This document shows, one piece after another, positions 36,867-47,286 of a stretch of DNA of 64,000 nt. The notes under the pieces were generated by a model. It was not told where the DNA came from and searched no databases. It saw only the letters and a program-made list of their open reading frames with translations. The stretch spans positions 434,001-498,000 of the forward strand of contig NZ_JABCJE010000003.1 in the NCBI RefSeq assembly GCF_013377535.1. The letters run 5' to 3'. Within the stretch, counting starts at the first letter, position 1. The number at the start of each line of letters is the position of its first letter. The position numbers were made by a program, and so were the translations under genes. Source of the stretch: Donghicola mangrovi. GTDB lineage: Bacteria; Pseudomonadota; Alphaproteobacteria; Rhodobacterales; Rhodobacteraceae.

Positions 36867-36998
36867 ATGACCACCCTGACCCAAGGCTATCGCAGCCTTT
36901 CCTTTCTGCTGGGAATCAACTGGGACCGTGTCCTGTTCCCCTTGGGTGTGCTGTGCGGGCTGGCATTCGGCATCGTCATCAGCAGCTATCTTGTCTAA
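36867..36998 (+). CDS. Small membrane protein, 43 aa, behind a terminator
   Basis: ATG at 36867 opens 43 codons ending at TAA (36996-36998). The product begins MTTLTQGYRSLSFLL and has one hydrophobic helix over about residues 22-42. It has no recognised domain. Its only plausible ribosome-binding site, GAGG at 36855-36858, is part of the 3' arm of the rseP terminator. The ORF sits between rseP and bamA. Whether it is expressed by readthrough, refolding or from an internal promoter is unknown. Confidence 0.55.
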   Translation: MTTLTQGYRSLSFLLGINWDRVLFPLGVLCGLAFGIVISSYLV

Positions 36999-37035
36999 AC
37001 CGGCGACAAAGACGCCACATGCTGCGGTTGGTTTT

Positions 37036-37064
37036 TGACAACGGGCCCATATCCCGATAGTCAC
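37036..37064 (+). promoter_or_regulatory. Candidate -35 element upstream of bamA
   Basis: A consensus -35 TTGACA is at 37036-37041, and TAGTCA is 17 bases downstream at 37059-37064. The -10 is poor (two of six). A bamA promoter is expected here because the rseP transcript ends at a terminator. Confidence 0.3.
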
Positions 37065-37099
37065 ACAACCAATTGAGATGATTTGACGGGGTCACTGCC

Positions 37100-39424
37100 A
37101 TGACCGAATTTCCTCGCCGTAAGGCAGGCGGTTTTGCCAAAGCTGCGGGCCTGATGGCCAGCGTTGCTGTTTTTTCTACTTTTACCAGTGTTGTTACCGC
37201 GCCCACGGCCGCCATGGCCCAAAGCTTTGCGTTCAATTCTGTCCAGATCGACGGAAACCAGCGCATCGAGGATGCAACTATCCTGTCCTATATGGGCATC
37301 GCCAAGGGACAGACCGTCTCGGCAGGCGAGGTGAACGCGGGTTTCCGCCGCCTCGAGGATAGTGGACTGTTCGAAAGCGTCGAAGTGGAGCCTCAGGGCA
37401 GCACTCTGGTGATCCGCGTGGTGGAATATCCCACCGTCAACCGCATCTCGTTCGAGGGCAACCGCCGTCTGGACGATGACGCGTTGGCCGCGATCGTTGA
37501 AACGCAGGAACGCCGCGTTCTGGACCCCTCGCAGGTCGAGCGTGACGCTGCCAAGATCGCCGAAGCCTACAGCCAGCAGGGCCGTATCGCCGCTCGCATC
37601 CAGCCCCGCATCATCAAGCGGACCGACAACCGCGTCGATCTGGTTTACGAAATCTTCGAAGGTGACGTGACCGAGGTCGAGCGTATCAGCTTTGTCGGAA
37701 ACAAGGCGTTCTCGGACCGTCGTCTGCGCGGCGTTCTGGAAACCAAACAGGCCGGCCTACTGCGCCGCCTGATCCGCCGCGACACCTATATTCAGGACCG
37801 CGTTGCGTTTGACCGTCAGGTTCTGGCGGACTTCTACGCGGCCCGTGGTTACGTTGACTTCCGCGTCACCGGCGTCACCCCCGAGCTGACCCGCGAGCGT
37901 AACGGCGTGTTCATGGTCTTCAATGTCGAAGAGGGCCAGCAGTTCCACGTGGGCAAAGTTTCGGTGTCGTCCGAGCTGTCGAATGTGGACGCCGACGCCT
38001 TTGCCAAGGCGCTGAAGATCAAATCCGGTGACGTTTATTCGCCCACGCTGGTCGAGAACTCGATCTCCCGTCTGGAGCGTCTGACCGTTCAGGAACAGCT
38101 GCAGTTCGTCCGTATCGAGCCGCGCATCACCCGCAACGACCGTGACCTGACGCTGGACGTGGAGTTTGTTCTGTCCCGCGGCGAGCGCGTGTTTGTCGAG
38201 CGTATCGACATCGAAGGCAACACCACCACTCTGGACCGCGTCATCCGCCGCGAATTCACCGTGGTCGAGGGCGACCCCTTCAACCCGCGCGAAGTCCGTC
38301 AGGCCGCCGAGCGTATCCGCGCTCTGGGCTTCTTCAAGGATGCGAACGTCAACGCCCGCGAGGGCACCAGCCGCGATCAGGTGATCGTGGACGTGGACGT
38401 GACCGAACAGCCCACTGGCTCGATCAGCTTTGGCGCGAACTACTCGACCTCGGATGGCGTGGGTCTGGTCGGCTCGTTCAGCGAGCGGAACTTCTTGGGT
38501 CGTGGTCAGGCGCTGAGCGTGTCGCTGGGTAACTCCAGTAACAATTTTACCGCCGGTATCAACTTTGTTGAGCCTGCATTCCTAGACCGCGATCTGGCGT
38601 TTGGTCTGAACCTGACCTACACCAACAACACGGCCAGCTATGCGGATTACTCCAGCAACATCGGTGTATTCGAACCCTCACTGACCTTCCCCGTCAGCGA
38701 AAACGGCTCTCTTCAGGTTCGCCTGAAGGGTGAATATGCCGAGATGTATGATGTGGCCGACGATGCCAGCGTCATCACCAAGAACGAGGCTGACGAACCC
38801 GCGCTGCAAGCTGGCGGTCTGGGCTATACCTACAGCTTCGATACCCGCAAAACCGGTCTGAACCCCAACGCAGGCGTGTACCTGTCGTTCGGTCAGGACT
38901 TCATGGCAGGCAAGGACGTCCAGTACGTCGAGACCAAGCTCCGCGCTCAGGCCACCACCAAGGTCCTGAACGAAGAGGTTGATCTGCGCGCCACCTTCGA
39001 AGCGTCGAACATCGCCTTTGCCCAAGGGTCGAGCCGTGCGATCAACCGTTACTACCTTGGCAGCCGCTACATGCGCGGTTTCGAGGGAGGCGGCATCGGT
39101 CCCCGTGACACGACCGAGGATGCGGCACTGGGCGGTAACAACTTTGCCGTGGCCCGTTTCGAGGCGGAATTCCCCATCGGCCTGCCCGAGGAATACGGCG
39201 TCTCCGGCGGTGTGTTCTATGACATCGGCTCGCTCTGGGGTCTGGACGAAACCTATGGCGCCAACGTCAAGTACGACGACTTCAGCCTGCGTCAGGTTGT
39301 TGGTGTATCGGTCTTCTGGGATACGCCCATCGGTCCGCTGCGCTTCAACTGGTCCGAGCCGGTCGAGCGCCGCGCTCAGGACAAGCCGCGCACCTTCGAA
39401 TTCACCGTTTCGGCTGAATTCTAA
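37100..39424 (+). CDS. bamA: Outer membrane protein assembly factor BamA
   Basis: Central beta-barrel of the BAM complex, inserting outer-membrane proteins. A signal peptide covers about 1-40 (ending AMAQS). Five POTRA domains follow (about 43-440), each starting with a V-x-x-I-x-F/I-G-N/D pattern such as RISFEGNRRL. The C-terminal barrel (about 440-774) contains the L6 motif VRGF-like MRGFEGGGIGPRD near 657 and ends in a Phe (FTVSAEF). The 774-residue length is usual. It is followed by the Skp-like gene via TAATG overlap. Confidence 0.95.
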   Translation: MTEFPRRKAGGFAKAAGLMASVAVFSTFTSVVTAPTAAMAQSFAFNSVQIDGNQRIEDATILSYMGIAKGQTVSAGEVNAGFRRLEDSGLFESVEVEPQGSTLVIRVVEYPTVNRISFEGNRRLDDDALAAIVETQERRVLDPSQVERDAAKIAEAYSQQGRIAARIQPRIIKRTDNRVDLVYEIFEGDVTEVERISFVGNKAFSDRRLRGVLETKQAGLLRRLIRRDTYIQDRVAFDRQVLADFYAARGYVDFRVTGVTPELTRERNGVFMVFNVEEGQQFHVGKVSVSSELSNVDADAFAKALKIKSGDVYSPTLVENSISRLERLTVQEQLQFVRIEPRITRNDRDLTLDVEFVLSRGERVFVERIDIEGNTTTLDRVIRREFTVVEGDPFNPREVRQAAERIRALGFFKDANVNAREGTSRDQVIVDVDVTEQPTGSISFGANYSTSDGVGLVGSFSERNFLGRGQALSVSLGNSSNNFTAGINFVEPAFLDRDLAFGLNLTYTNNTASYADYSSNIGVFEPSLTFPVSENGSLQVRLKGEYAEMYDVADDASVITKNEADEPALQAGGLGYTYSFDTRKTGLNPNAGVYLSFGQDFMAGKDVQYVETKLRAQATTKVLNEEVDLRATFEASNIAFAQGSSRAINRYYLGSRYMRGFEGGGIGPRDTTEDAALGGNNFAVARFEAEFPIGLPEEYGVSGGVFYDIGSLWGLDETYGANVKYDDFSLRQVVGVSVFWDTPIGPLRFNWSEPVERRAQDKPRTFEFTVSAEF

Positions 39425-40002
39425 TGCGTCGGGGGATTGCTGCACTGGCCATGGCTGTGTGTGCATGGTCCCCCGTTTCCGCCCAAACCACGCTTGATTT
39501 CGGTCAGGGGCAGCCTGTTCAGGTTGCCCCGAGTGCCGTTCTGGTGATCGACTTCGAACGCGCCTTCCGCGAGAGCCTGTTCGGCCAGCGCGCCGCCGCC
39601 GAGATCGAGAAAACCCGCCAGCAAATCGCTGCCGAGAATAACAACTTCACCGAAGAGCTGGATGCCGAAGAGGCTGAATTGACCCAGTTGCGGGACACCA
39701 TCCCGCTGGACCAGTTCCGCGCCCGCGCCGATGCCTTTGATGAAAAGGTCCAGACCATCCGCCGCGAACAGGATACCAAGGCCCGCAATTTCGCCCGCCT
39801 GACCGAGACCGCGAATGCCCGTTTTCTGGAACTTGCGCGCCCGATCCTGACAGAGATTCTGGTCCGTCACGACGCCACATTGCTGGACGATCGCCGCAAT
39901 TACTTCATCGTGCTGGATCAAGCAGATGTAACAGATGAGGCGATCGCTGAAATAAACGCCCGTATTGGCACGGGCGAAACGGCAGAAACCGGCCAGCAAT
40001 AA
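39424..40002 (+). CDS. skp: OmpH/Skp-family periplasmic chaperone
   Basis: Chaperone that escorts unfolded outer-membrane proteins to BAM. A signal peptide is at 1-20 (ending PVSA). A coiled-coil-rich region (about 55-150, with repeated E, K, R and Q) forms the tentacles. The 192-aa length is typical. Its ATG overlaps the bamA stop (TAATG). It is called by architecture and context more than by strict motif; Skp and OmpH are one family. Confidence 0.85.
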   Translation: MRRGIAALAMAVCAWSPVSAQTTLDFGQGQPVQVAPSAVLVIDFERAFRESLFGQRAAAEIEKTRQQIAAENNNFTEELDAEEAELTQLRDTIPLDQFRARADAFDEKVQTIRREQDTKARNFARLTETANARFLELARPILTEILVRHDATLLDDRRNYFIVLDQADVTDEAIAEINARIGTGETAETGQQ

Positions 40003-40091
40003 ACGGTCAGGGGGTAGGGGCGCGCCAACGGCTTGCCCGACCTGAGGCAACTTGGTACTCAGCCTTCAAAATGACATCAGAAGGTACAGCC

Positions 40092-40562
40092 ATGACTGAG
40101 CCCCGCACCGAAGCCAATATCGACCTTATCCAGCGCCTGCTGCCCCACCGCTATCCGTTCCTGCTGGTGGACAAAGTCATCGAGATCAACGGCATCCAGT
40201 CGGCCAAGGGCATCAAGTGCGTCACCATGAACGAGCCGCACTTTCAGGGGCACTTCCCCGGCAACCCGATCATGCCCGGCGTCACCATCATCGAGGCGAT
40301 GGCCCAGACCACCGCTGTGATGGTCGGCACCAGCCTGAACCTCGAAGATAAGAACATGCAGATCTACTTCATGGCGATCGACAACTGTAAATTCCGCCGC
40401 ATGGTTCGCCCCGGTGACGTTCTGGAAATGAACGTGGAACTGGTTCGCGGCAAGCCCGGCGGCAAGGTCTGGAAGTTCAAAGGTCAGGCGATGGTCGATG
40501 GCGAACTGGCGGCCGAGGCCGACTTTACCGCCATGATGGACATGCCCAAGGACGCGGCATGA
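40092..40562 (+). CDS. fabZ: 3-hydroxyacyl-[acyl-carrier-protein] dehydratase FabZ
   Basis: Dehydrates beta-hydroxyacyl-ACP in fatty-acid elongation and competes with LpxA for the 3-hydroxyacyl-ACP pool. The hot-dog active site is complete: H54 in [11 protein letters not shown] and E68 in IIEAMAQ. The 156-aa length is normal. The ATG at 40092 is preferred to an earlier in-frame ATG at 40071, since the family begins near residue 1 here. Its TGA overlaps the lpxA ATG. Confidence 0.96.
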   Translation: MTEPRTEANIDLIQRLLPHRYPFLLVDKVIEINGIQSAKGIKCVTMNEPHFQGHFPGNPIMPGVTIIEAMAQTTAVMVGTSLNLEDKNMQIYFMAIDNCKFRRMVRPGDVLEMNVELVRGKPGGKVWKFKGQAMVDGELAAEADFTAMMDMPKDAA

Positions 40563-41356
40563 GCATCGATCCCACAGCACAGGTCCATGCCTCTTCGATC
40601 ATCGAGGATGGCGCGGTCATCGGCGCGGATTGTGTGATCGGCCCGTTCTGCGTGGTCGGTCCCAAGGTCAAACTGGGGCAGGGCGTAGTCCTGAAATCCC
40701 ACGTGGTTCTGGCCGGCGACACTGAGATCGGCGACGAGACCGTGATCTTTCCCTTCGCCAGCATCGGCGAAGTGCCTCAGGACCTGAAGTTCAAGGGCGA
40801 AGACACCAAGCTGATCGTGGGCGAACGCAACCGCATCCGCGAGGGCTGCACAATGAACCCCGGCACCGAGGGTGGCGGCGGCCTGACCAAAGTGGGCGAC
40901 GACTGTCTGTTCATGACCGGCGCCCATGTGGGTCATGACGCGATCGTGGGCAACCGCGTGATCATGGCGAACCAGGCTGCCTTGGCCGGTCACTGCCACG
41001 TTGAGGATGACGTGATCATCGGCGGGCTGTCGGGCATCCACCAGTGGGTCCGTCTGGGCCGCGGCGCGATCATCGGCGCGGTCACTATGGTGACCAACGA
41101 CGTGCTGCCCCACGGTCTGGTGCAGGGCCCGCGCGGTCAGCTGGACGGTCTGAACCTGGTCGGCCTGAAACGCAAGGGCGTCGCCCGCGAGGACATCACC
41201 GCGCTGCGCGCTGCGTTCCAGACGCTGGCTCAGGGCGAGGGCACCTTCCACGAGCGCGCCAAACGCATCACCGAGGACAGCGACAGCGAATATGTGCGCT
41301 ACATGGCGGACTTTATTCTGGGCGCTTCGGACCGGTCGTTCCTGACGCCGAAATGA
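40559..41356 (+). CDS. lpxA: UDP-N-acetylglucosamine acyltransferase
   Basis: First step of lipid A synthesis, adding 3-hydroxyacyl to UDP-GlcNAc. A left-handed beta-helix made of hexapeptide repeats runs from about residue 2 to 190. The catalytic His is within [11 protein letters not shown] near 120-130. The 265-aa length is normal. It overlaps fabZ and the next gene by ATGA junctions, so fabZ-lpxA-lpxI-lpxB reads as one coupled unit. Confidence 0.96.
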   Translation: MSIDPTAQVHASSIIEDGAVIGADCVIGPFCVVGPKVKLGQGVVLKSHVVLAGDTEIGDETVIFPFASIGEVPQDLKFKGEDTKLIVGERNRIREGCTMNPGTEGGGGLTKVGDDCLFMTGAHVGHDAIVGNRVIMANQAALAGHCHVEDDVIIGGLSGIHQWVRLGRGAIIGAVTMVTNDVLPHGLVQGPRGQLDGLNLVGLKRKGVAREDITALRAAFQTLAQGEGTFHERAKRITEDSDSEYVRYMADFILGASDRSFLTPK

Positions 41357-42168
41357 GCGCGCGTCTTGGCATATTGGCGGGGGGCGGTGCGCTGCCTCCT
41401 GCGATCCTGCGGGCGCATCCTGACGCCTATGTGCTGACCTTTGCAGGGGTGCAGCACCTGATGGGGCCAGACGCCCCTGTGTTTCCCATTGACCGGATTG
41501 GCGCGATCTATGCGGCGCTGCGGGATGCTGGCGTGACCGAGGTGGTCTTTGCCGGTGGCCTGTCGCGGCCTGCCTTGGACCCTGCGCAATTCGACGATGA
41601 CATGCGGGCCTTGGCGCCCCATCTGCTGGCCGCCATGCAGCAAGGGGACGACGCCGTGCTGCGGCTGGTCGTCCAGACCTTCGAAGGGCAGGGCTTTGCC
41701 GTGCGCGGCGCCCACGAGGTGCTGCCCGCGCTGACGTCGACGGCGGGGTTGTTGGCGGGGCCCGCGCCCTCGGACGCGGATATGGCGGATGCAGCGCGAG
41801 GCTTTGATATTCTGGCTTATACGGCGGCCTTGGACATCGGGCAGGGCTGTGTGGTGGCGCGGGGCCTGTGCCTCGGGTTCGAGACATTGCAGGGCACCGA
41901 CGCGATGCTGCGGTTTGTGGCCGAAACCCCTGACAAGCTTCGCCACGTGGCCAAGGGAGGCGTGCTGGTCAAGACCCCCAAGCAGGGGCAGGACTTGCGC
42001 GTTGATATGCCAGCCGTGGGGCCTGACACCCTGCGCGCTGCGGCCAAGGCGGGCCTGAACGGCATCGTCATCACTGCGGGCAACGTGGTGGTGCTGGACC
42101 GTCCCCAGATTGCCCAAGTGGCCGAGGAAACGGGCGTCTTCCTCTGGGCAGCGGAGCCCCGTTCATGA
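41353..42168 (+). CDS. lpxI: UDP-2,3-diacylglucosamine pyrophosphatase LpxI
   Basis: Hydrolyses UDP-2,3-diacylglucosamine to lipid X in bacteria that lack LpxH. It belongs to the DUF1009 family: the sequence opens with LGILAGGGALPPAIL at about 5-19 and has a conserved C-terminal block (KGGVLVKTPKQGQDLRVDMP near 198-217). The ATG at 41353 is used because it overlaps the lpxA stop and gives the typical 271 residues. Its placement between lpxA and lpxB supports the role. Confidence 0.93.
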   Translation: MSARLGILAGGGALPPAILRAHPDAYVLTFAGVQHLMGPDAPVFPIDRIGAIYAALRDAGVTEVVFAGGLSRPALDPAQFDDDMRALAPHLLAAMQQGDDAVLRLVVQTFEGQGFAVRGAHEVLPALTSTAGLLAGPAPSDADMADAARGFDILAYTAALDIGQGCVVARGLCLGFETLQGTDAMLRFVAETPDKLRHVAKGGVLVKTPKQGQDLRVDMPAVGPDTLRAAAKAGLNGIVITAGNVVVLDRPQIAQVAEETGVFLWAAEPRS

Positions 42169-43322
42169 AGGTCTATGTGATTGCGGGCGAACCTTCGGGC
42201 GATGCCCTTGGCGGGGCGCTGATGCAGGGGCTGAACACCCTGCAACCCGGCATCCAGTATGCGGGCGTCGGTGGCCCCTTGATGCAGGCGCAGGGCCTGA
42301 CCAGCCAGTTCCCGATGGAGGAACTGAGCCTCATGGGCATCGCCGAGATCCTGCCGAAATATTTCCACCTCAAGCGCCGCATCCGCGAATGCGCCGAGGC
42401 CGTGATCGCCCTAAAGCCCGATGTGATGATCACCATCGACGCGCCGGATTTCTGTCTGCGCGTGGCCAAGCTGGTGAAATCCAAGGCCCCGCATATCCGC
42501 ACCGTTCACTATGTCGCCCCCAGCGTTTGGGCTTGGCGCCCCAAGCGGGCGGTGAAGATGGCGAAATGCATCGATCAGGTGCTGGCCCTGTTGCCGTTCG
42601 AGCCACCCTATATGGAAGCGGCGGGGATGGAATGCGACTTTGTCGGCCACCCCATCGCCACTCAGGAACAGGCGACGGACGCCGAGGCGGATCGTTTCCG
42701 TCTGCACTATGGCATCGGCGAGCAGCCCTTGCTGCTGGTGCTGCCCGGATCGCGCCGGTCCGAGGTGACGCGTCTGTCGCCGGTGTTCCAGCAGGCCCTC
42801 GCGCAAGTGCTGGAGGCCGAGCCTGATCTGCAAATCGTTCTGCCCGCCGCGCCTGCGGTCGCTGGGATGATCGAAGCGGGGCTGGCGGACTGGCCGAAGC
42901 GCACCATCGTTCTGGACCCCCGCGAATTGGGCGAACAGGCCGACCGCATCAAAAAGGCCGCGTTCCGTGCGGCGGATGTGGCGCTGGCTGCCTCGGGGAC
43001 GGTGTCCTTGGAGCTGGCGGCGGCCCGGACCCCGATGGTCATCGCCTATGACATGAGCTGGCTGAGCCGCAAGATCATCTCGGCCATGCTGCGGATCGAT
43101 ACGGTGACGCTGGTGTCGCTGGTGTCGGACACCCGCGTGATCCCCGAACTAATCGGGGACCAGTGCAAACCCGAACTGATCGCCCCCTACATCGCCGAAG
43201 TTCTGAACCACCCGTCCGAGCAGTTGGCCGCAATGTCCACCACCATGCAGCGCCTTGGCGAAGGCGGCGAGGCGCCGGGTCTGCGAGCCGCACGGGCGGT
43301 GCTGCGCGGATTGGGGAAATAG
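42165..43322 (+). CDS. lpxB: Lipid-A-disaccharide synthase
   Basis: GT19 glycosyltransferase joining lipid X and UDP-2,3-diacylglucosamine. The N-terminal IAGEPSGDALGGALM (about 6-20) is diagnostic. HYVAPSVWAWRPKR near 121-134 and LPGSRRSEVTRL near 192-203 are the usual core motifs. The length of 385 fits. ATGA overlap with lpxI shows coupling. A stem-loop with a GAAA loop follows the stop. Confidence 0.96.
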   Translation: MKVYVIAGEPSGDALGGALMQGLNTLQPGIQYAGVGGPLMQAQGLTSQFPMEELSLMGIAEILPKYFHLKRRIRECAEAVIALKPDVMITIDAPDFCLRVAKLVKSKAPHIRTVHYVAPSVWAWRPKRAVKMAKCIDQVLALLPFEPPYMEAAGMECDFVGHPIATQEQATDAEADRFRLHYGIGEQPLLLVLPGSRRSEVTRLSPVFQQALAQVLEAEPDLQIVLPAAPAVAGMIEAGLADWPKRTIVLDPRELGEQADRIKKAAFRAADVALAASGTVSLELAAARTPMVIAYDMSWLSRKIISAMLRIDTVTLVSLVSDTRVIPELIGDQCKPELIAPYIAEVLNHPSEQLAAMSTTMQRLGEGGEAPGLRAARAVLRGLGK

Positions 43323-43328
43323 CCGGAC

Positions 43329-43350
43329 GGGCCCTTGGAAACAGGGGCCC
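43329..43350 (+). terminator. Probable terminator of the lpx cluster
   Basis: GGGCCCTTG (43329-43337) pairs with CAGGGGCCC (43342-43350) through a GAAA tetraloop, with one G-U pair. A short ATTTG follows, so the T-tract is weak. It lies six bases after the lpxB stop. Confidence 0.6.
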
Positions 43351-43396
43351 ATTTGCGTGGGACCACGCCGGAAATTCACACTGTCAGGAAAGATGT

Positions 43397-43470
43397 TGGA
43401 GCGGGTAGCGGGAATCGAACCCGCGCCAAGAGCTTGGGAAGCTCGTGTGATACCATTTCACCATACCCGC
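43397..43470 (-). tRNA. tRNA-Gly (anticodon CCC)
   Basis: A 74-base cloverleaf on the reverse strand with acceptor stem GCGGGTA/TACCCGC and encoded CCA. The anticodon loop TTCCCAA gives CCC, for codon GGG. The top pair of the anticodon stem is a C-T mismatch (27-43); the other four pairs hold. The T-arm GGTTCGATTCC is canonical. Confidence 0.93.
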
Positions 43471-43526
43471 ATCACTGACAGGCGAGATACGATCACCGAT
43501 CCCGCCCGTCAAGAGGCTTGTGCCGA

Positions 43527-45560
43527 TTAGCGGCGGCGGCGCTTGCGTCCACCTGCATCCCCGCCGCCGGTGTTGTAGCTGACATCGGGCAGGGTGACGA
43601 TTTCCGACAGGTGCGGGAAGGCGTCTGTCTTGTGCGGGATCGCGTTGGCGTTGACGAAATGCTCTTGGAATTTCGGCTCGATCGCGGTTTCGACCTTGGT
43701 GATCTGGCGCACGATTTTCTCGATATCATTGCGGGCGGCGACATTGCACAGGGCGATGCGCGCACCGGTGCCTGCGGCGTTGCCAGCGCTGGTAACCTTG
43801 TCCAGCGGCACGTCGGGGATCATGCCAAGGATCATCGCGTGCTTGGGGCTGATATGGGCGCCAAAGGCACCGGCCAGCACCACGCGGTCCACCGTATCCA
43901 CGCCGCGTTCGTCCATCAGCAGACGCGCACCGGCATAGAGCGCCGATTTCGCCAGCTGGATCGCCCGTACGTCGTTCTGGGTGACGGTGATGCGGGGGCC
44001 GCCTTGGGCGCTGCTGTCGTGGATGACATAGGTGTTGGTGCGGCCCTCGGGCTCGATCCGGGGGGTGCCGACCTGTTCGCTGCTGCCGATCAGACCGCTG
44101 GCGTCCAGAATGCCTGCGCTGCGCATCTCGGCCAGTGCTTCGATGATGCCGGACCCTGCGATGCCGGTGACGCCGCTGCTGGCGGTCGCTTCGGCAAAGC
44201 CCTCTTCGTCGGACCAGAGGTCACAGCCGATGACGCGGAAGCGGGGCTCTTTGGTGACGGGGTCGATCTCGATCCGTTCGATGGCACCCGGGGCGGCGCG
44301 CTGGCCGCTGCTGATCTGAGCGCCCTCAAACGCGGGGCCGGTGGGCGACGAACAGGCCAGCACGCGGGACTTGTCCCCCAGCAGGATTTCGGCGTTGGTG
44401 CCCACGTCCACGATCAGCACGAGGTCTTCGGATTTGTTCGGCTCTTCGGACAGAGCCACGGCGGCGGCGTCCGCGCCCACGTGACCGGCGATACAGGGCA
44501 GGACAAAGACCCGGGCGTTCGGGTTCATCTGGTCCAGCTCCATCTCGCGGGCGTTCAGGGACACACTGCTCGAGGTCGCCAGAGCGAACGGCGCCTGTCC
44601 CAGCTCCACAGGGTCGAAGCCCAGAAGAAGGTGGTGCATCACGGGGTTACAGACGAATGTTGCCTCAACGATCAAGGACGGATCGATGCCTGCTTCCTTG
44701 GCGATGCCATCGGTCAGGTCGTTCAGGGACTCGCGCACGGCGCGGGTCATTTCCTTGTCCCCGCCGGGGTTCATCATCGAATAGCTGACGCGGCTCATCA
44801 GGTCTTCGCCAAAGCGGATCTGCGGGTTCATGCGGCCGCTGGAGGCCTTTACCTCGCCCGTGACCAGATCGCACAGGTGCGCAGCGATGGTGGTCGAGCC
44901 AAGGTCAACCGCCAGACCATAAAGGCCGTCCTCGTGCAGGCCCGGCCAGATGTCCAGCAGCTGCACGGTGGTGTCCTGATGGCCCTTGTGAGCGGCCACG
45001 GTGACCTTCCATTCGCCCTTGCGCAGGGTGGGCTGGAGTTTCGACAGGAAGGGCAGAGCGGCGGTGACGCCCTCGATCTGCCACTGGTCTTTCAGCGCGG
45101 CCTTCAGGCGTTCGAAATCGCCGGTCGGGTCGTGCATGTCGGGTTCCTGAACTTCGACGAAATACAGGCGGGTGGCGGGGTCCATGACGATGTCGCGCTG
45201 GGTCGCGGCCTTGCGGACGACCTGCTTGTGGACCTGAGACTCTGGCGGCACGTCGATCACGATGTCGCCCTGAACGGTGGCCTGACAGCCCAGACGGCGA
45301 CCGGCCTTCAGCCCGCGGATACGATCATAGCGTTCCTCGACAGCGTTGAAGTCGTTGAGGGCGTTCTCGGCCACATGTACGCCGAACTTGGGGAAGTCGC
45401 CGTAGGAAGGCTGGACCTGACACTTGGAACAGATGCCGCGTCCGCCGCAGACCGAATCCAGATCGACCCCCAGTTGGCGGGCGGCGGTCAGCACAGGGGT
45501 GCCGATGGGGAAGCGGCCCCGTTTGCCCGAGGGGGTGAAAATAACCAGTGCGTCGGTCAT
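43527..45560 (-). CDS. Corrinoid-activation-like protein: 2Fe-2S plus ASKHA ATPase (DUF4445)
   Basis: Looks like a reductive activator of corrinoid proteins (RACo-type), which uses ATP and a 2Fe-2S cluster to bring Co(II) back to Co(I). The N-terminal ferredoxin-like domain has C38, C44, C47 and C92 in the C-x5-C-x2-C...C pattern. The ASKHA/actin-like part begins at about 215 (GLAVDLGSTTIAAHL) with further phosphate loops VDVGTNAEILLG and VLAGAFGAHIS. The tail is arginine-rich (GRKRRRR). The ATG at 45560 has AGGA upstream and gives 677 residues. No corrinoid protein or methyltransferase gene is adjacent. Confidence 0.85.
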   Translation of the reverse strand: MTDALVIFTPSGKRGRFPIGTPVLTAARQLGVDLDSVCGGRGICSKCQVQPSYGDFPKFGVHVAENALNDFNAVEERYDRIRGLKAGRRLGCQATVQGDIVIDVPPESQVHKQVVRKAATQRDIVMDPATRLYFVEVQEPDMHDPTGDFERLKAALKDQWQIEGVTAALPFLSKLQPTLRKGEWKVTVAAHKGHQDTTVQLLDIWPGLHEDGLYGLAVDLGSTTIAAHLCDLVTGEVKASSGRMNPQIRFGEDLMSRVSYSMMNPGGDKEMTRAVRESLNDLTDGIAKEAGIDPSLIVEATFVCNPVMHHLLLGFDPVELGQAPFALATSSSVSLNAREMELDQMNPNARVFVLPCIAGHVGADAAAVALSEEPNKSEDLVLIVDVGTNAEILLGDKSRVLACSSPTGPAFEGAQISSGQRAAPGAIERIEIDPVTKEPRFRVIGCDLWSDEEGFAEATASSGVTGIAGSGIIEALAEMRSAGILDASGLIGSSEQVGTPRIEPEGRTNTYVIHDSSAQGGPRITVTQNDVRAIQLAKSALYAGARLLMDERGVDTVDRVVLAGAFGAHISPKHAMILGMIPDVPLDKVTSAGNAAGTGARIALCNVAARNDIEKIVRQITKVETAIEPKFQEHFVNANAIPHKTDAFPHLSEIVTLPDVSYNTGGGDAGGRKRRRR

Positions 45561-45695
45561 GGGAATATTCCTGAAAAGTCTGTTGCGCGTGCGGATCATA
45601 GGCCCTGCGCCGCCAAGGGAAAGGCCGGAAGCGTCGGAAAATCCCCCAGTCCCGACCGACACGCAAGGCAGATATGTTGCCGCACGCGCAAATAA

Positions 45696-47213
<1,518 letters not shown>

Positions 47214-47237
47214 GGCCCGTTTGACACTGTAAAACAG

Positions 47238-47262
47238 GGGCCGTCCGGCGTTCGGGCGGCCC
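47238..47262 (+). terminator. Stem-loop after guaB
   Basis: GGGCCGTCCG (47238-47247) and CGGGCGGCCC (47253-47262) form a 10-bp stem with one G-U pair and a five-base loop. There is no T-tract, so termination would be weak or Rho-assisted. Confidence 0.45.
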
Positions 47263-47286
47263 TCTGCCATTCCAAAGGGGGCGCGT

